From: Ecdyonurus torrentis
Lineage: Eukaryota; Arthropoda; Insecta; Ephemeroptera; Heptageniidae
NCBI GenBank assembly: GCA_949318235.1
Contig: OX439129.1
Span: 5,770,821-5,834,820, forward strand
Direction: 5' to 3'
Length of the DNA stretch: 64,000 nt
Shown here: piece by piece, positions 48,901-59,997 of the stretch
How positions within the stretch are numbered: the stretch's first letter is position 1
Layout: every line of letters starts with the position of its first letter
Program-made: the position numbers and the translations under genes
The notes under the pieces: model-generated
Told to the model about the DNA's origin: nothing
What the model saw: only the letters and a program-made list of their open reading frames with translations
Databases searched by the model: none

Positions 48901-50317
48901 CCTATGGTTAAATTGTATACTGTATTATGTTTCCTAATTTGAACCTTATTCATAATGGTGTGTATATAACTGGTCTTGAAACCAAGCAATGGATATAAAA
49001 AACAACAAGCATTTAAGCCATTATATGAATTCACAGACTTATTGTTGTATTATACTATAGAAAACAATATCATCAATGTGTATAATGAATATTACAAAAA
49101 ATAAAAATCATCTATGCAATAATTGATACTGTAATTAAAAAGATTTGATACAATTACACATAAGTAGATAGATTAGGACAAATTGGGGAATGTGAGATAG
49201 TATGAGCTTACACTAGCGGGGACGCCGTCGAAGAGAAAATATTGTAACACAAGCCGAAAAGAAATTTAAAAGCATATGCAAGTGGCTCACATTGTAGAAA
49301 GTGAGCTTATAAAAAAATGGGAACTTTGGCTTGCACGGGTTAATTAATTATTGGTTTGACTATATTTAACATGTTATCTAGCTATTTTCTACCTACTACT
49401 TCATTTTTGTGTGGCGAGTATAAAGAAGACAAAGTGACATGTATCATGTGTACAGGTGATATGTATGTACAGTACTCACCAGGGTAATATCTCTAGAGGC
49501 TGCGGCCGCACTCATGTGTAAGGAGGGCTGCTTCACAGAACTCGAGCAATCCAGCGCTCGAGCAAATGTGCCCACAGATCTGCAACAATAAGTTGACAAT
49601 GTAGTCAGTCTACTTCATTTTCATCACTAATCTTTCATTTATAGTTTATCTCTGAGTCTGCAAGGACTGAAGAAAGCACACACACATACCCTGTTTCTCT
49701 TTTAGTTTAGTGCCCAAGGTATCCTACATGTGTTACTTTTTTTGCAAGATTTTTCTTAAACTACGGGACTCTCTTCACTATGGTAAGACCAGCGCTGTTT
49801 TTCTCTATTCTTTTATTTTATAGGTACTATCTAACTAATCTCTTAGAATGTGAATGAAAAAAAAAGTGTACTGTACTATAAAGTTATGCTAAAAGTAACT
49901 GGAAAATCTTGCTAGCAAACTAAAAAATATCAACCATGTTGGGTGAGTTCCCACAGAGAACAACAATGTGTTGTATTGTTGTATGATAAGCTACATGTTC
50001 AGTTGAAGAAAACTGATTTTCTCCATTATTATATCTTAATACACTAGTTGTCGAGCCTTACTGACATACAAGTCCTAGGTAAAGGATGAAACTGGTCTAA
50101 GGCCAAGAGTAAGTCTGATGCTGTTTTATAATGTTGTGTCTTTGATGTAGGGAGTACGTGAGATACTTTATGTATTGGCACTGTATCCCTAGCCTTATAA
50201 TGTCTAGTTAAATAAAAATATATCTAGCACTCGTCTACGCTAGAACAGTTGATCCCAAGTTTTAAGTAACTTTATAAAGTAGAAAATCTGTGAGTTATAT
50301 TATTTTTCAACATGCTC

Positions 50318-50415
<98 letters not shown>

Positions 50416-51770
50416 AATTTGAAACTCTTTTTTTTTTAAAGATTAATATACTTGTGTATGTGTTGTATATTTGCAAAATTTCTAACTTCCAAGAGCTAAA
50501 AAGCCCAATCTTGCTCACTACTCAACTACATACACATTATGTGAAGTTATCTCAATTATAACCAGGGGTCTGACTCTGCAAATTTATAACGTACAAAATT
50601 ATTTGATATCTAAAGCAGATTTGTATGTTGACAAAGTAAAAGTCGCCAGATATTTAGCGAGGTACCAAACTGACCTAGAGATGACGAGGAATTGGTCAAT
50701 TTGTCTGTCTGTAAGCTGATGATTAGGGGTCCACACCAAGGTCTCCAGCTCCTCTAGGTTTCTCTCGTCACTCTCGCCTGCAACAATCAAGGCAACATCT
50801 TATTGCTGACGTCACACTTCAGCATTCAAAAATACCAAGTGAAATATTTATGTAATGTCAACATAGGTTTAGTGTGAACTGACCACAGCTTGTCCGAGCT
50901 ACAACTTAACATCAAAGGTGAGGTCGCTTTGTAAAGAAAGTGAGTTAAGTGCTGTGTTGCCAGCTCACAAAATACCTGTAAAACACCTGCACAGTTTTCG
51001 TTTAATTTTAGCCTTTTTGTTTCAAAGCAGCATCCCCTTTGATATTAAGTTTTGACTGTCCGTTAATGTACAAAGTATGATAATTATTGTTTACTAAACA
51101 TGACTTCAGTTTTTATATCAGATCAAGTTTCGAAATGTTACCTTCTTTGAGAAGTGCAGTGGCGTCAGCTTGGTACCGACTCCCCACCCTGATTTCCCCC
51201 TTGTCTGCAAGGAGGGTCTTCTGAGAGGGGTCAAATACCAGGCAGTAGAAGAAAGTGTCCTGGAACCAAACATGAACACAATGTCAGTAAATATAGCTCA
51301 CAATTTTACATATTTGCCCAGTCAAAGGAGCAAAATACTCAGTCTCATACTAATACTCTGTACTATTACATAATAAGAAAATAAATTGATTAAAGAAACA
51401 GAAGAGACAAAAATTATAATAACAAAATTTAATAGCATTTAATGATCCTGTCACAGTTTAAAAAATAAACCATAAAGTATTGATTTTTCATTAAATTTTA
51501 TCATGAAATATTTATTAGGTACTATACTAAACTGTACTCTGCTGTGCTATAATGTACTTACGTCTTTGTTGAGGTAGGAGAGCAGTGACTCTGTCTCATT
51601 GAGCAGGGTGACGGAGCACTTGCCCCTGATGTGGGTGGCAGGTAAGGTCTCCACCTGGCGAGAGAGAAACAGCTCGCGATGTTTCAACTGGTGCCTCTGT
51701 TTGCCACTCAGGGGGTCCAGTTTGTCCAGGGCTTTGCTGTCTTCTTCTTCTACCACGTTGTTTGCTGACG
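40488..51770 (-). CDS. MTA: MTA-family NuRD corepressor subunit, 5' end missing
   Basis: Fifteen exons joined in phase give 734 codons plus a stop, lacking the first exon(s). In order: end of the BAH domain ([20 protein letters not shown]), ELM2 ([12 protein letters not shown]... [20 protein letters not shown]), SANT ([20 protein letters not shown]), a GATA-type finger (CESCN...CKLCNNCW), a C2H2 finger, and two basic motifs like the RBBP4/7-binding repeats of MTA1 ([19 protein letters not shown] and [13 protein letters not shown]). The protein should act in the nucleus, scaffolding HDAC1/2 through ELM2-SANT and the RBBP4/7 histone chaperones in NuRD. The family is certain from long identities with vertebrate MTA. 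The initiator exon encoding the start of BAH was not found up to 64000. Confidence 0.95.
41268..41484. mobile_element. Foldback element in the last MTA intron
   Basis: Arms of about 100 bases: left ACTCATCAGATTCTAAATGT with AGTGATGCTGCTTTCTTTAG, right CTGAAGAAAGCAGCATCG with ACATTTAGAATCTGACGAGT. The loop is about 20 bases. Confidence 0.85.
41607..41907 (-). CDS. MTA: MTA exon: long C-terminal exon
   Basis: Encodes 99 residues plus split codons, including [34 protein letters not shown] and [15 protein letters not shown], then [17 protein letters not shown]. The DDMYFRAT segment matches the DVYFRAT of MTA1. At the donor (AAA|GTGAGT) failure to splice would give an immediate TGA. Confidence 0.93.
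42176..42440. mobile_element. Foldback element in an MTA intron
   Basis: Arms of about 90 bases: CTTGATGGCACAGCTTACAC on the left and GTGTAAGCTGTGCCATCAAG on the right, plus outer CTCACGTAGCTTGGTG / CACCAAGCTACGTGAG. The right end reads TGGTAAGTAAGG, as in the hairpin ending at 45516. Confidence 0.85.
42773..42913 (-). CDS. MTA: MTA exon: [11 protein letters not shown] motif
   Basis: Encodes [17 protein letters not shown], a Gln/Ser linker, then [14 protein letters not shown]. The KR-(A/S)YE--NG motif is shared with vertebrate MTA C-termini. Acceptor TACTTAG, donor GTAAGT. Confidence 0.92.
43092..43518. mobile_element. Foldback family B, copy 2 (MTA intron)
   Basis: Inverted repeat with arms beginning ACTGACAGCTCAACAATACT and including CTAGCAGATGACTTTGTG. 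It is highly similar to the copy at 2081-2562. Its left end lacks the outer 45 or so bases of the arm that survive on the right (ending CAACGTCTGC). Inserted in the intron between the exons at 42773 and 43673, followed by a long poly-A. Confidence 0.88.
43673..43876 (-). CDS. MTA: MTA exon: C-terminal region
   Basis: Encodes 67 residues: [57 protein letters not shown] and SFPRPPKGP. Phase matches both neighbours. No recognised domain; moderately basic and probably extended. Confidence 0.9.
44226..44329. mobile_element. MITE family F, copy 2 (MTA intron)
   Basis: Ends TTTGTAAACCCTG and CAGGGTTTACGAA. The interior matches, in reverse orientation, the copy at 21823-21915. Degenerate relatives appear near 48848-48905 and 52205-52275. 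Confidence 0.8.
44409..44634 (-). CDS. MTA: MTA exon: His half of the C2H2 finger and first RBBP-binding-like motif
   Basis: Encodes [56 protein letters not shown] and [19 protein letters not shown]. The last part matches the first RBBP4-binding repeat of MTA1. The donor is GTAAGT after one base of a Cys codon. Confidence 0.93.
45168..45235 (-). CDS. MTA: MTA exon: Cys half of a C2H2 finger
   Basis: Encodes [20 protein letters not shown] then GK, ending in phase 0 at GTACGT. The C-x4-C pair here and the two histidines in the next exon form C-x4-C-x12-H-x4-H. Confidence 0.9.
45236..46075 (-). other. MTA intron with two hairpins
   Basis: Holds two inverted repeats. At 45388-45516 the arms are about 60 bases with a very short loop (TTACCACAGTAG... 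/ ...CTACTGTGGTAA). At 45678-45737 two 30-base arms meet with no loop (AAGTGGCGCTGTAGTCTGCG...). A diverged half-copy of the first lies at 37650-37707. A poly-A run follows at about 45873-45906. Confidence 0.85.
46076..46129 (-). CDS. MTA: MTA small exon, acidic/Lys linker
   Basis: Fifty-four bases encoding [17 protein letters not shown] plus split Gly/Glu codons. Same phase at both ends and a multiple of three, so it could be skipped without a frameshift. PKKKSS could be a short nuclear localisation patch. Confidence 0.8.
46191..46307 (-). CDS. MTA: MTA exon: second half of the GATA-type zinc finger
   Basis: Encodes [20 protein letters not shown] then [14 protein letters not shown]. The CKLC pair completes the finger begun in the previous exon. 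WYAWGP, CNNCW and YWKKYGGLK are conserved in all MTA proteins. Confidence 0.95.
46715..46818 (-). CDS. MTA: MTA exon: Asn-rich linker and first Cys pair of the GATA finger
   Basis: Encodes [29 protein letters not shown] and CESCN. The CESC pair begins a C-x2-C-x17-C-x2-C zinc finger whose second half is in the next exon. The linker is Asn/Gly-rich and probably disordered. Confidence 0.92.
46957..47490. mobile_element. Near-perfect 530-bp foldback element in an MTA intron
   Basis: Begins GACAACTTGCATGCCG and ends with the reverse complement CGGCATGCAAGTTGTC. Arms of about 230 bases are nearly identical with a short central loop. Flanking TA bases suggest a TA target duplication. Mirror-image open frames run on the two strands purely because of the palindrome. 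No transposase is present, so it is a non-autonomous element. Confidence 0.9.
47854..47987 (-). CDS. MTA: MTA exon: end of SANT
   Basis: Encodes [20 protein letters not shown] then [20 protein letters not shown] and YIPN plus two bases of Tyr. The [19 protein letters not shown] segment is diagnostic of MTA. Confidence 0.95.
48262..48433 (-). repeat. Dispersed repeat E, inverted copy in an MTA intron
   Basis: The reverse complement reads CATACTGGAGTAATGGACAA at its start and ends in the AAACTGGCAAAATGAGTC block. It lies just outside the SANT exon at 48485. Confidence 0.75.
48485..48673 (-). CDS. MTA: MTA exon: first part of SANT
   Basis: Sixty-three codons, phase 0 at both ends. It holds [20 protein letters not shown], the conserved [20 protein letters not shown] and [18 protein letters not shown]. 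This is the helix-rich start of the SANT domain, contacting HDAC and inositol phosphate in the known MTA1-HDAC1 structure. Confidence 0.95.
49480..49579 (-). CDS. MTA: MTA exon: end of ELM2
   Basis: Encodes [20 protein letters not shown] then [13 protein letters not shown], ending in phase 0 at [28 protein letters not shown] is almost invariant in MTA proteins. Confidence 0.95.
50085..50325 (+). repeat. Right-half copy of the 39180-39665 foldback (MTA intron)
   Basis: Shares CTAAGGCCAAGAGTAAGTCT and GATGCTGTTTTATAA, then the outer-arm sequence TTTCAACATGCTCTAATCTC, which runs straight into a CT microsatellite. Confidence 0.75.
50322..50414. repeat. CT microsatellite
   Basis: About 46 CT units in an MTA intron. 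Other long CT/GA tracts: 18386-18480, 26143-26183, 54559-54617 and 61049-61090. Confidence 0.95.
50675..50777 (-). CDS. MTA: MTA exon: ELM2 domain
   Basis: Encodes [20 protein letters not shown] then [13 protein letters not shown] and two bases of Arg. Flanked by GTTGCAG and [26 protein letters not shown], spanning this and the next exon, is the ELM2 segment that wraps class I HDACs. Confidence 0.95.
51142..51259 (-). CDS. MTA: MTA exon: end of BAH and start of ELM2
   Basis: Encodes [20 protein letters not shown] then [19 protein letters not shown]. The last base starts a Gly codon finished by the next exon. [18 protein letters not shown] is near-identical to vertebrate MTA proteins. Confidence 0.95.
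51562..51770 (-). CDS. MTA: MTA exon: BAH domain, C-terminal half
   Basis: Starts one base into a codon after TTTGCAG and ends in phase 0 at GTAAGT. It encodes an acidic linker ([17 protein letters not shown]) and then [20 protein letters not shown] and [20 protein letters not shown], strongly conserved with human MTA1-3. The incoming phase requires an upstream exon that ends in a single base. Confidence 0.95.
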
Positions 51771-52497
51771 CTGCAAACACAACAAAACATAGCGTCAGTA
51801 TCACAACTACAAGTCCCAAATCTCTATGTACCGTACATAATCATCTACACAAAATTTTACACTCCCAAAATTGCAACGAAAAAAAAAGCCAGAGAAATAA
51901 TGATGAACCTAGTTTTTAATTGCGCCTTTTACAATTTGAAGGCATTTTATGATAAAAATCTGACAATTTTTTAAAATATTGTAACAGTTGTATATATGTA
52001 CAAAGTTGCATGATATGTGAATCAACAAGAGTTATAGTGATTTATTATTGGATTATTATTATATTTATTTATTTGATTAATATTATATTTATCTATTGAT
52101 TATTATTATATTTATTTGGTATCAAATATCAGTTTTCTGCTTCACTACAAAAAGGTTTGCTCATTAACCATCTCGTATTTTTGTGCTCCACGAAAAAAAT
52201 GAAGATCACCTAATGTTTTTTAAATGGGATTGCGCATTATTATTATTATTTTGATGCAAGGTAACAGGTTTACAACAAGCCTAATAATTCTTCTATTGAA
52301 CTTTTGTCAATACTTGCAAATCTCTCCAAATTGCTAACTTGTCTCAACAATGGAAACCAGACAACAATGTGTTTAGCCCACAGCCTCCAATTAATATTTC
52401 AATGTTAAAGACGAGATTTGACTAAAATTTGTTTCGAGACAAAGTTTGATCATTTACTTTCCACTACAAGAGATTAATAGCGCTAAAACAAAACGTA

Positions 52498-52531
<34 letters not shown>

Positions 52532-53032
52532 GCGCTATAATGTAGTAATATGTAAAACAATTAAGCGGCTCACCATAATAAAGAAAATTTGAAATTGTTC
52601 ACCCATAAGGCTAAATTTTAATTTTAAAATTATTTCCCCTTACTTATTTGATGGTCACGGGTCCTAAAAATTGTTATCGTCGGCATCGTTTGTTACTTTG
52701 GAATTTCAAATGACATCGCAAAAATATAAGAAACCGACTTTTGAATTTCAGAGTTACGAGCCTTCTATCTTCAACCCTACTGGCAATTTTGAAGAATGCT
52801 TCATAAAAGCTAAAAAAAAAAAAAAAAAAAAAAAAGTACGTTTATTAACTTTTTTTTTTAAAGAGCGAGTCAAGATATGAATGCTTACACTGAAAAATAA
52901 GTTTTTATTACAACTAAAAAAATCGAGAAAAAATAAATAAATAATAATAATTTATTTATTTTTGTTCAGCGAGAAAATTAACTTTTAAATAATTTAATTA
53001 TTAATAATAATACACATAAGATAACATCTTAT

Positions 53033-53065
<33 letters not shown>

Positions 53066-53936
53066 CACACACACACTGGCCAAAATAAGAAAGATTTTTT
53101 TAACCTGATGCAAACCTTTTTTCTGAAACAAATTTCCCCTGATAAAACACCAAATTGTCCAGAGGTGATCGACGTAATATTGAAGTTAATAAAAGTTAAA
53201 TTTTATTTCTATAACTTGATTACAAGCAGAGAAAGGGGTTGCATCCGGTTGTAATAACCTCTCTTTCTTATTTTGGTAATGGTGTAAAATATTATAGTTT
53301 TTGATTTTTTTCGTATCATCAAAACTATATAAAAAACTCGAATATTAAGTATAAGACTCTCCAATAATCATCAAGAGTTTCAAATTCAAATAAATTGTTA
53401 GAAATAAATAAAATAATGATAAATAAGAAAGTTGACTATAGAATGAGATGGTCCAGTAAGCAAATTGTCATTATATGTTGTGTGTGTGTATGAGGAGGGG
53501 TTGTTTAGCTTAGTTTGGTGGCGCGGTGGCGGCGGTGAAAATGAGAGAGAGAGAGAGAGAGATGGCGGCGACATGCCGGCACATCTGAGTACAGATCGAT
53601 ATACAGAGGGAGGTCTGGGGTGCTCACTTCACTATATACAGTCAGTATATATATATATAATACGACTGCCTGCTATATAGCTGCTAGCAGAGACACGTAC
53701 CCGCAACGCAACAAAACTAAACAAAAAACCATCACAGTATCAAGTACAAGGGGGCGGCGCGGGGGCAAGATCAACACAAATGATCAGGATGTCAATATCT
53801 ACAATTGGATGTCAATTAATAATCATTAGTCATTACTCATAAGTTTTTATTATATTTTTTCTTTTTTTCCCTCTTTTTTTCCTCTCTCTCTCTCTCTCTC
53901 AAACGTAAAATATTTAACAATATGTAGTGAAAGAAC

Positions 53937-54000
53937 CCTGATGGTGCAATGGTTAGCACAGTGGCCCGGCAAACAAAAGCCCTGGGTTTGAGTCCCAGTT

Positions 54001-54030
<30 letters not shown>
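53937..54030 (+). repeat. tRNA-derived SINE head with Pol III boxes and T run
   Basis: An A-box-like TGGTGCAATGG (53942-53952) and a B box GGTTTGAGTCC (53985-53995) are 32 bases apart. D-arm (GTGC/GCAC) and T-arm (CTGGG/CCCAG) stems pair perfectly and a long T run follows. The acceptor stem does not pair and the anticodon arm is poor, so this is a tRNA-like SINE rather than a working tRNA gene. Confidence 0.6.
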
Positions 54031-54031
<1 letters not shown>

Positions 54032-54557
54032 CTGCTTTACAAAAACACAAAACTGATGTTCTTTGGTTCTATCAATATATTTATTGTTAAAAAAATATTT
54101 CAACCTACAAAATACTGCACCGGAAAAAAATACAAAACAATAATGAGAAATTATGAGAGGGTTAGGGGGAGGGGAGCATCATACATATCAATATCATAAA
54201 TGCTTATTTTATAAACAAGCAACATATTTATTATAATATACGTAGCTGCCTGCCTGCCTAGAACAATACTGATATTATACAATGGTCAGTTAATGATTAA
54301 TTAAAACATATACTCACTACTCACACAAACGACTTGTTTGAAAAACAAAAAAAAATCATTTGTCTGTGATAAGGTCGAAGTTCATATAATTTTTTGTTAA
54401 ATTTTAGTGTGTGATGTACAATGTAAACGTACAGTACAGAGGTGTGGGTGGTAGGCAAGCAGGCTGGGCTGGGGGTACACTGAATGGTTCATACATATAT
54501 ATAATATTATATATATATGTATGTACATATACTGAGGGGTCTCGGGCTAATCAATAC

Positions 54558-54621
<64 letters not shown>

Positions 54622-55042
54622 TTCTCTCTTTCTAGCTACTCCTGCAAACCAGCGCCAAAACCACCCCCTCATCTAATATAAATATATACCAAACACTCCA
54701 CTCGCTCTCTCTCTCTACCCTCTTTGTTACAAAGTCTTCCTTTCTTTATACTGTACCAGTATTAAAAACCTAAGAGATACACCAAAGTGGAACATTTTTT
54801 TGGGGGGTATTTTGATTAATAATTTATCAAGACAAAAATTACTTTACTTTAGGTATTTTTTGTTATTATTTAATTTGAGTTTCATTACCAAAACAAACGC
54901 CAATGTTTTTCAGTTTAGCTACTTTTGTAAATGAAAAAAACTGCTGTATAGTGTATACAATATTCTCATAAAAAGCCAAAGTAAGACTGCTTTTTCATTT
55001 CGACTCGCTCGCTACCTATACAATTATTTTTATTAGTCTTCT

Positions 55043-55098
<56 letters not shown>

Positions 55099-55341
55099 AT
55101 TGGAATGGTATTACTGCTTTTTATTATTATTATTTTTTTCGATCATTTTTATTTTGTTTCGGCAGCGTCAGCACACATTCTTGCATTAGGAGATTAGGAG
55201 TGCAAAATTGTATATGTTACAAAATTTAGACTTGATTAAAAGTTCAAATTGTATGACCACTTTTTTCTTTCTTTCTCTGAAATTCATTTCAATGATTAAA
55301 AATAGAAAGTAACATCCTGCATATTAATTTAAATCTTAAAC

Positions 55342-55376
<35 letters not shown>

Positions 55377-55901
55377 CAGAAATGTTATTGCAATACACGC
55401 ATTGCGATTCCTCCCCCCCCCCCCCCCCCCGCCCCAAGACATTATTTTTAAAATACTGAACTATCAAGATGATTTCTTAAAATCTATTAATTTTAATTTA
55501 ATCCATCATTAAAATATTATTAAAAAAAAAAAAATGGTACAATCATTAAAAGGCAAAAGTTGGTATATAGCAAAATAATCGTAATCAGTCCAAAATATTT
55601 ATAATTTGGATGAACAAAACATACGAGCGAGGGAGCAGAACATACAATGAAACGCGATCTGCATGTAATGTACACAACACAGAGAGCTAGCGTAATTAAA
55701 ATTTGTTATTATTACAAGCCATTACTTTCGCTCTCACTCACAATGCATAGTATGTACGTATGTAGCACCACGGTATATATCGCAAAGCAAAAGTGGACGT
55801 AATATATATATTTTGCAGATATGTAAATTAATACAATGCAGTCACATCCATATTATTTTACGATTTTATCAATCAATTTTTTTTTTAATCATACTATTTT
55901 C

Positions 55902-56121
55902 CAATGGAGGTTATCGGTTTAGCGCGCGGGGTGAGGCGGGGAAAGCTAAGGGTCCCCTAATTTAACATTACGCTTATGGGGGAAAACACGTTTTTTTGCG
56001 ATTTTTGAGAAAACTGCTCCTCCGATTTCGGAGAAATTTAAATGAGAAATACTAGACATACTTTTACGTGTTTTAAGCCATAGAAAATTTTTACGAATTT
56101 TTTAAACCGATAACCTCCATT
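55902..56121. mobile_element. MITE family C, copy 2, inverted
   Basis: Same length and ends as the copy at 5560-5778 but reversed, with internal similarity across the whole element (for example TTTCGGAGAAATTTAAATGA). Non-coding. Confidence 0.88.
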
Positions 56122-57101
56122 ATCAGAAAAAGAGAATATTTAAATAAATGATGAAAAATGTAACGGGTTATATTGATAATTAATAACACAAGGTCAGTGA
56201 CATTGTTAATTATAGTTTTTTATTTTGGTAACTCAAAATGTTAAGATTTAGAGGAGAAGTGTACTGCAGGTCTGCACTTAAAGAATTGAACATTTAATGG
56301 TATATGTAATTCTTGAACATGTAAGAATACAATTATATTTAGAAGAAATAGATATACAGTATTGGCCAGTATTATTATGTTAATGATTGATAATATCTGT
56401 GCCTGCGACAATAAAATATTTAATTGATAATTATTAATGAGAGGAATATTAATTAAGCCGACTTTTGTGTTTTACCTGTGTTACGACTGAGCTAGCTAGC
56501 CTCTCGCGCAACAAACCTAGCCTTGCTAACCCAGGAGCCACTTTAATGACACAACATCCTAACAAACTTGACTCCCACCACTACCCCTCACACCTTCATG
56601 TTCCGGATACTACACTCCCTTCAAACCACACAAATATAAAACATTGGTTTCGGGTATCGAAGCGCGGACCTCTAAGATTGATTATTATATTTTTTGTGTA
56701 GTTTCTCACGGTTTTTATATTTAAATTTACGCCGTTAATCTGAACATGCAAAGTGATTAAAAATACACAGTGTGTTTGTATTTGTATGCTACTTTTAGTT
56801 ATTTTTTATAGTTAAGTGAGAAAAAAGGATTATAATATAATTATATAGTTTCTGAGAATAGAAGCAAGAGAAAGAGAAATAATACTTTTCTAAACTGTAA
56901 ATTATGGCGAATAATTAAAAAATTACGTAAAATAATTTATATCGGAAAATTGAAAGGGAGGGAGAGAGAGAGAGAGAGAGAGAGAACGCATTGTTCAGCA
57001 ATAAAATTTGTATTAAAAAAAAAGGCTAAAAGCACAATTATGTTTCAACAACTATATACATGCATGCAGTGCAAAAATAATTTAAATTATTTCAAAACTT
57101 C

Positions 57102-57158
<57 letters not shown>

Positions 57159-57408
57159 AAAATGCGAAAAAACTCTTATCCAATAGTAATCCTCACTTAT
57201 AACATTCAATTGGACGACAATTAAGAGACTTCAACTGTACAAAGCATCGTATTGTACATAGTACATATCATCTCATGTTTAGCTATATAATATTTTGTAC
57301 TTTGCTTCTGGTCAGCGCTTACTTTGCTTTGCTTTGGTCCACCAGTTTTTCTCTCGCGTTTGTTCTATCGATCTCTTCATACCATACATGTAGTATCCAT
57401 ACATATGC

Positions 57409-57458
<50 letters not shown>

Positions 57459-57604
57459 GCCACGGGCTCTCATATAGAGAGCCTGACTTTTAAATACCGT
57501 ATACGGAACAAAAAAGTAAGTTTTATTGTTTATAAGAAATAAAAACTACGCCGGTATGGAAAAAATAAACTTTTATACACATTAAGTAATATGCACGTAA
57601 AAAG

Positions 57605-59330
57605 TAATTGATGCTATATTGTAGAGCACAAATGTTGATATTTTGTAATAACATAAGTAATTATGCTGAACATCTTAGTTATTATCTTATGTAGTATAAT
57701 CACTGTACAATATAGCATACATTATGTTGCTACATTGAACACTTGCTATATTGTAGAGCACAAATGTTGATATTTTGTAATAACATAAGTAATTATGCTG
57801 AACATCTTAACTATTATGTTATGTAGTATAATCACTGTACAATATGGCATACATTATGTTGCTACATTGAACACTTGCTATATTGTAGAGCACAAATGTT
57901 GTTATTTTGTAATAACATAAGTAATTATATGCTGGACATGTTAACTATTATGTTATGTAGTATAATCACTGTACAATATAGCATACATTATGTTGCTGCA
58001 TTGAACACTTGCTATATTGTAGAGCACAAATGTTGATATTTTAAGTATAAATTATGCTGAACATGTTAACTATTATGTTATGTAGTATAATCACTGTACA
58101 ATATAGCATACATTATGTTGCTACATTGAACACTTGCTATATTGTAGAGCACAAATGTTGATATTTTGTAATAAGTAATTATGCTGAACATGTTAACTAT
58201 TATGCTATATGTTGTATAATCACTGTACAATATAGCATACATTATGTTGCTACATTGAACACTTGCTATATTGTAGAGCACAAATGTTGATATTTTAAGT
58301 ATAAATTATGCTGAACATGTTAACTATTATGTTATGTAGTATAATCACTGTACAATATAGCATACATTATGTTGCTACATTGAACACTTGCTATATTGTA
58401 GAGCACAAATGTTGATATTTTGTAATAACATAAGTATAAATTATGCTGAACATGTTAACTATTATGTTATGTAGTATAATCACTGTACAATATAGCATAC
58501 ATTATGTTGCTACATTGAACACTTGCTATATTGTAGAGCACAATGTTGATATTTTGTAATAAGTAATTATGCTGAACATCTCAACTATTATGTTATGTAG
58601 TATAATCACTGTACAATATAGCATACATTATGTTGCTACATTGAACACTTGCTATATTGTAGAGCACAAATGTTGATATTTTGTAATAACATAAGTAATT
58701 ATGCTGAACATGTTAACTATTATGTTATGTAGTATAATCACTGTACAATATAGCATACATTATGTTGCTACATTGAACACTTGCTATATTGTAGAGCACA
58801 AATGTTGATATTTTGTAATAACATAAGTAATTATGCTGAACATGTTAACTATTATGTTATGTAGTATAATCACTGTACAATATAGCATACATTATGTTGC
58901 TACATTGAACACTTGCTATATTGTAGAGCACAAATGTTGATATTTTGTAATAACATAAGTAATTATGCTGAACATCTTAGTTATTATCTTATGTAGTATA
59001 ATCACTGTACAATATAGCATACATTATGTTGCTACATTGAACACTTGCTATATTGTAGAGCACAAATGTTGCTATTTTGTAATAACATAAGTAATTATGC
59101 TGAACATCTTTACTATTATGCTATATTAAAATATGTTGTATAATCACTGTACAATATAGCATACATTATGTTGCTACATTGAACACTTGCTATATTGTAG
59201 AGCACAAATGTTGATATTTTGTAATAACATAAGTATAAATTATGCTGAACATGTTAACTATTATGTTATGTAGTATAATCACTGTACAATATAGCATACA
59301 TTATGTTGCTACATTATGAACACTTGCAAT
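57605..59330 (+). repeat. Satellite array, 13 copies of a roughly 132-bp unit
   Basis: The motif GCTATATTGTAGAGCACA recurs at about 57612, 57744, 57877, 58011, 58135, 58264, 58390, 58524, 58651, 58783, 58914, 59047 and 59189. Units vary from 124 to 142 bases by small indels. Each unit is itself an imperfect hairpin: TGCTATATTGTA near its start pairs with TACAATATAGCA near its end. An open frame through two units is incidental. Confidence 0.93.
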
Positions 59331-59936
59331 TATTTTTGTATAATATGTGCTGATTTTTACAATAATAATTTGTAATTACTAATAAACATAAGTGCACATA
59401 ATTATATATACAGGTATTATGTATATTTCTTTATGATAAAACAAAAAGAGCGTAATTTCAAACAAATTAGAAGAGGAGCTAACACAATATAAACATAATA
59501 ATGGAGCCTCGTTGTAGAATCTTGATATGGCGGGCGGTACGGCGGAGAGAGAGAGAGAGATGAGAGGTGTTTGTGACGTAAAAAAATGATCATCATAGCT
59601 TTGTAAGCAGTCCAAAAATATTCCAATTTTTTTCAAACGTTTTTCATTTGCAGACGACATGATGCTACACAAGTTTCTGCTGGTTTTATACTGACAATTT
59701 TTCACTTGGGAGATAAAAGTAGATTTTTAAAATATAATGTAAGTCATGTTATTACTATTATTGGATGATAAATAATCTATTACATATTGCTGCGCTGGAA
59801 CAGCTATATAATGAGTAATGCGCCAGTAAAACAGTACGAGAGGAAAAAGAAAATTTTGAAGGAGGAAAAAAATAGATACAAGAAATCAGTATTAGTTTAA
59901 TTTCTTTCATATCAATACATGAATCCACATCGCTTT

Positions 59937-59997
<61 letters not shown>

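Larger units (their letters stand above)
51771..57600. other. MTA upstream or 5' intron DNA
   Basis: No coding exon recognised; the missing BAH start was specifically looked for. Holds poly-A runs, TA and GA tracts, the SINE head at 53937, MITE C copy 2, and a GC-rich island (53500-53770) with a YY1-like GATGGCGGCGACATG on the plus strand. Confidence 0.5.

Noticed and set aside
53937..54000. Functional tRNA gene
   Set aside because: The D and T arms pair, but the acceptor stem does not and the anticodon arm is not normal.
58078..58281. 67-residue repetitive open frame
   Set aside because: Falls in the satellite array and simply repeats with it.
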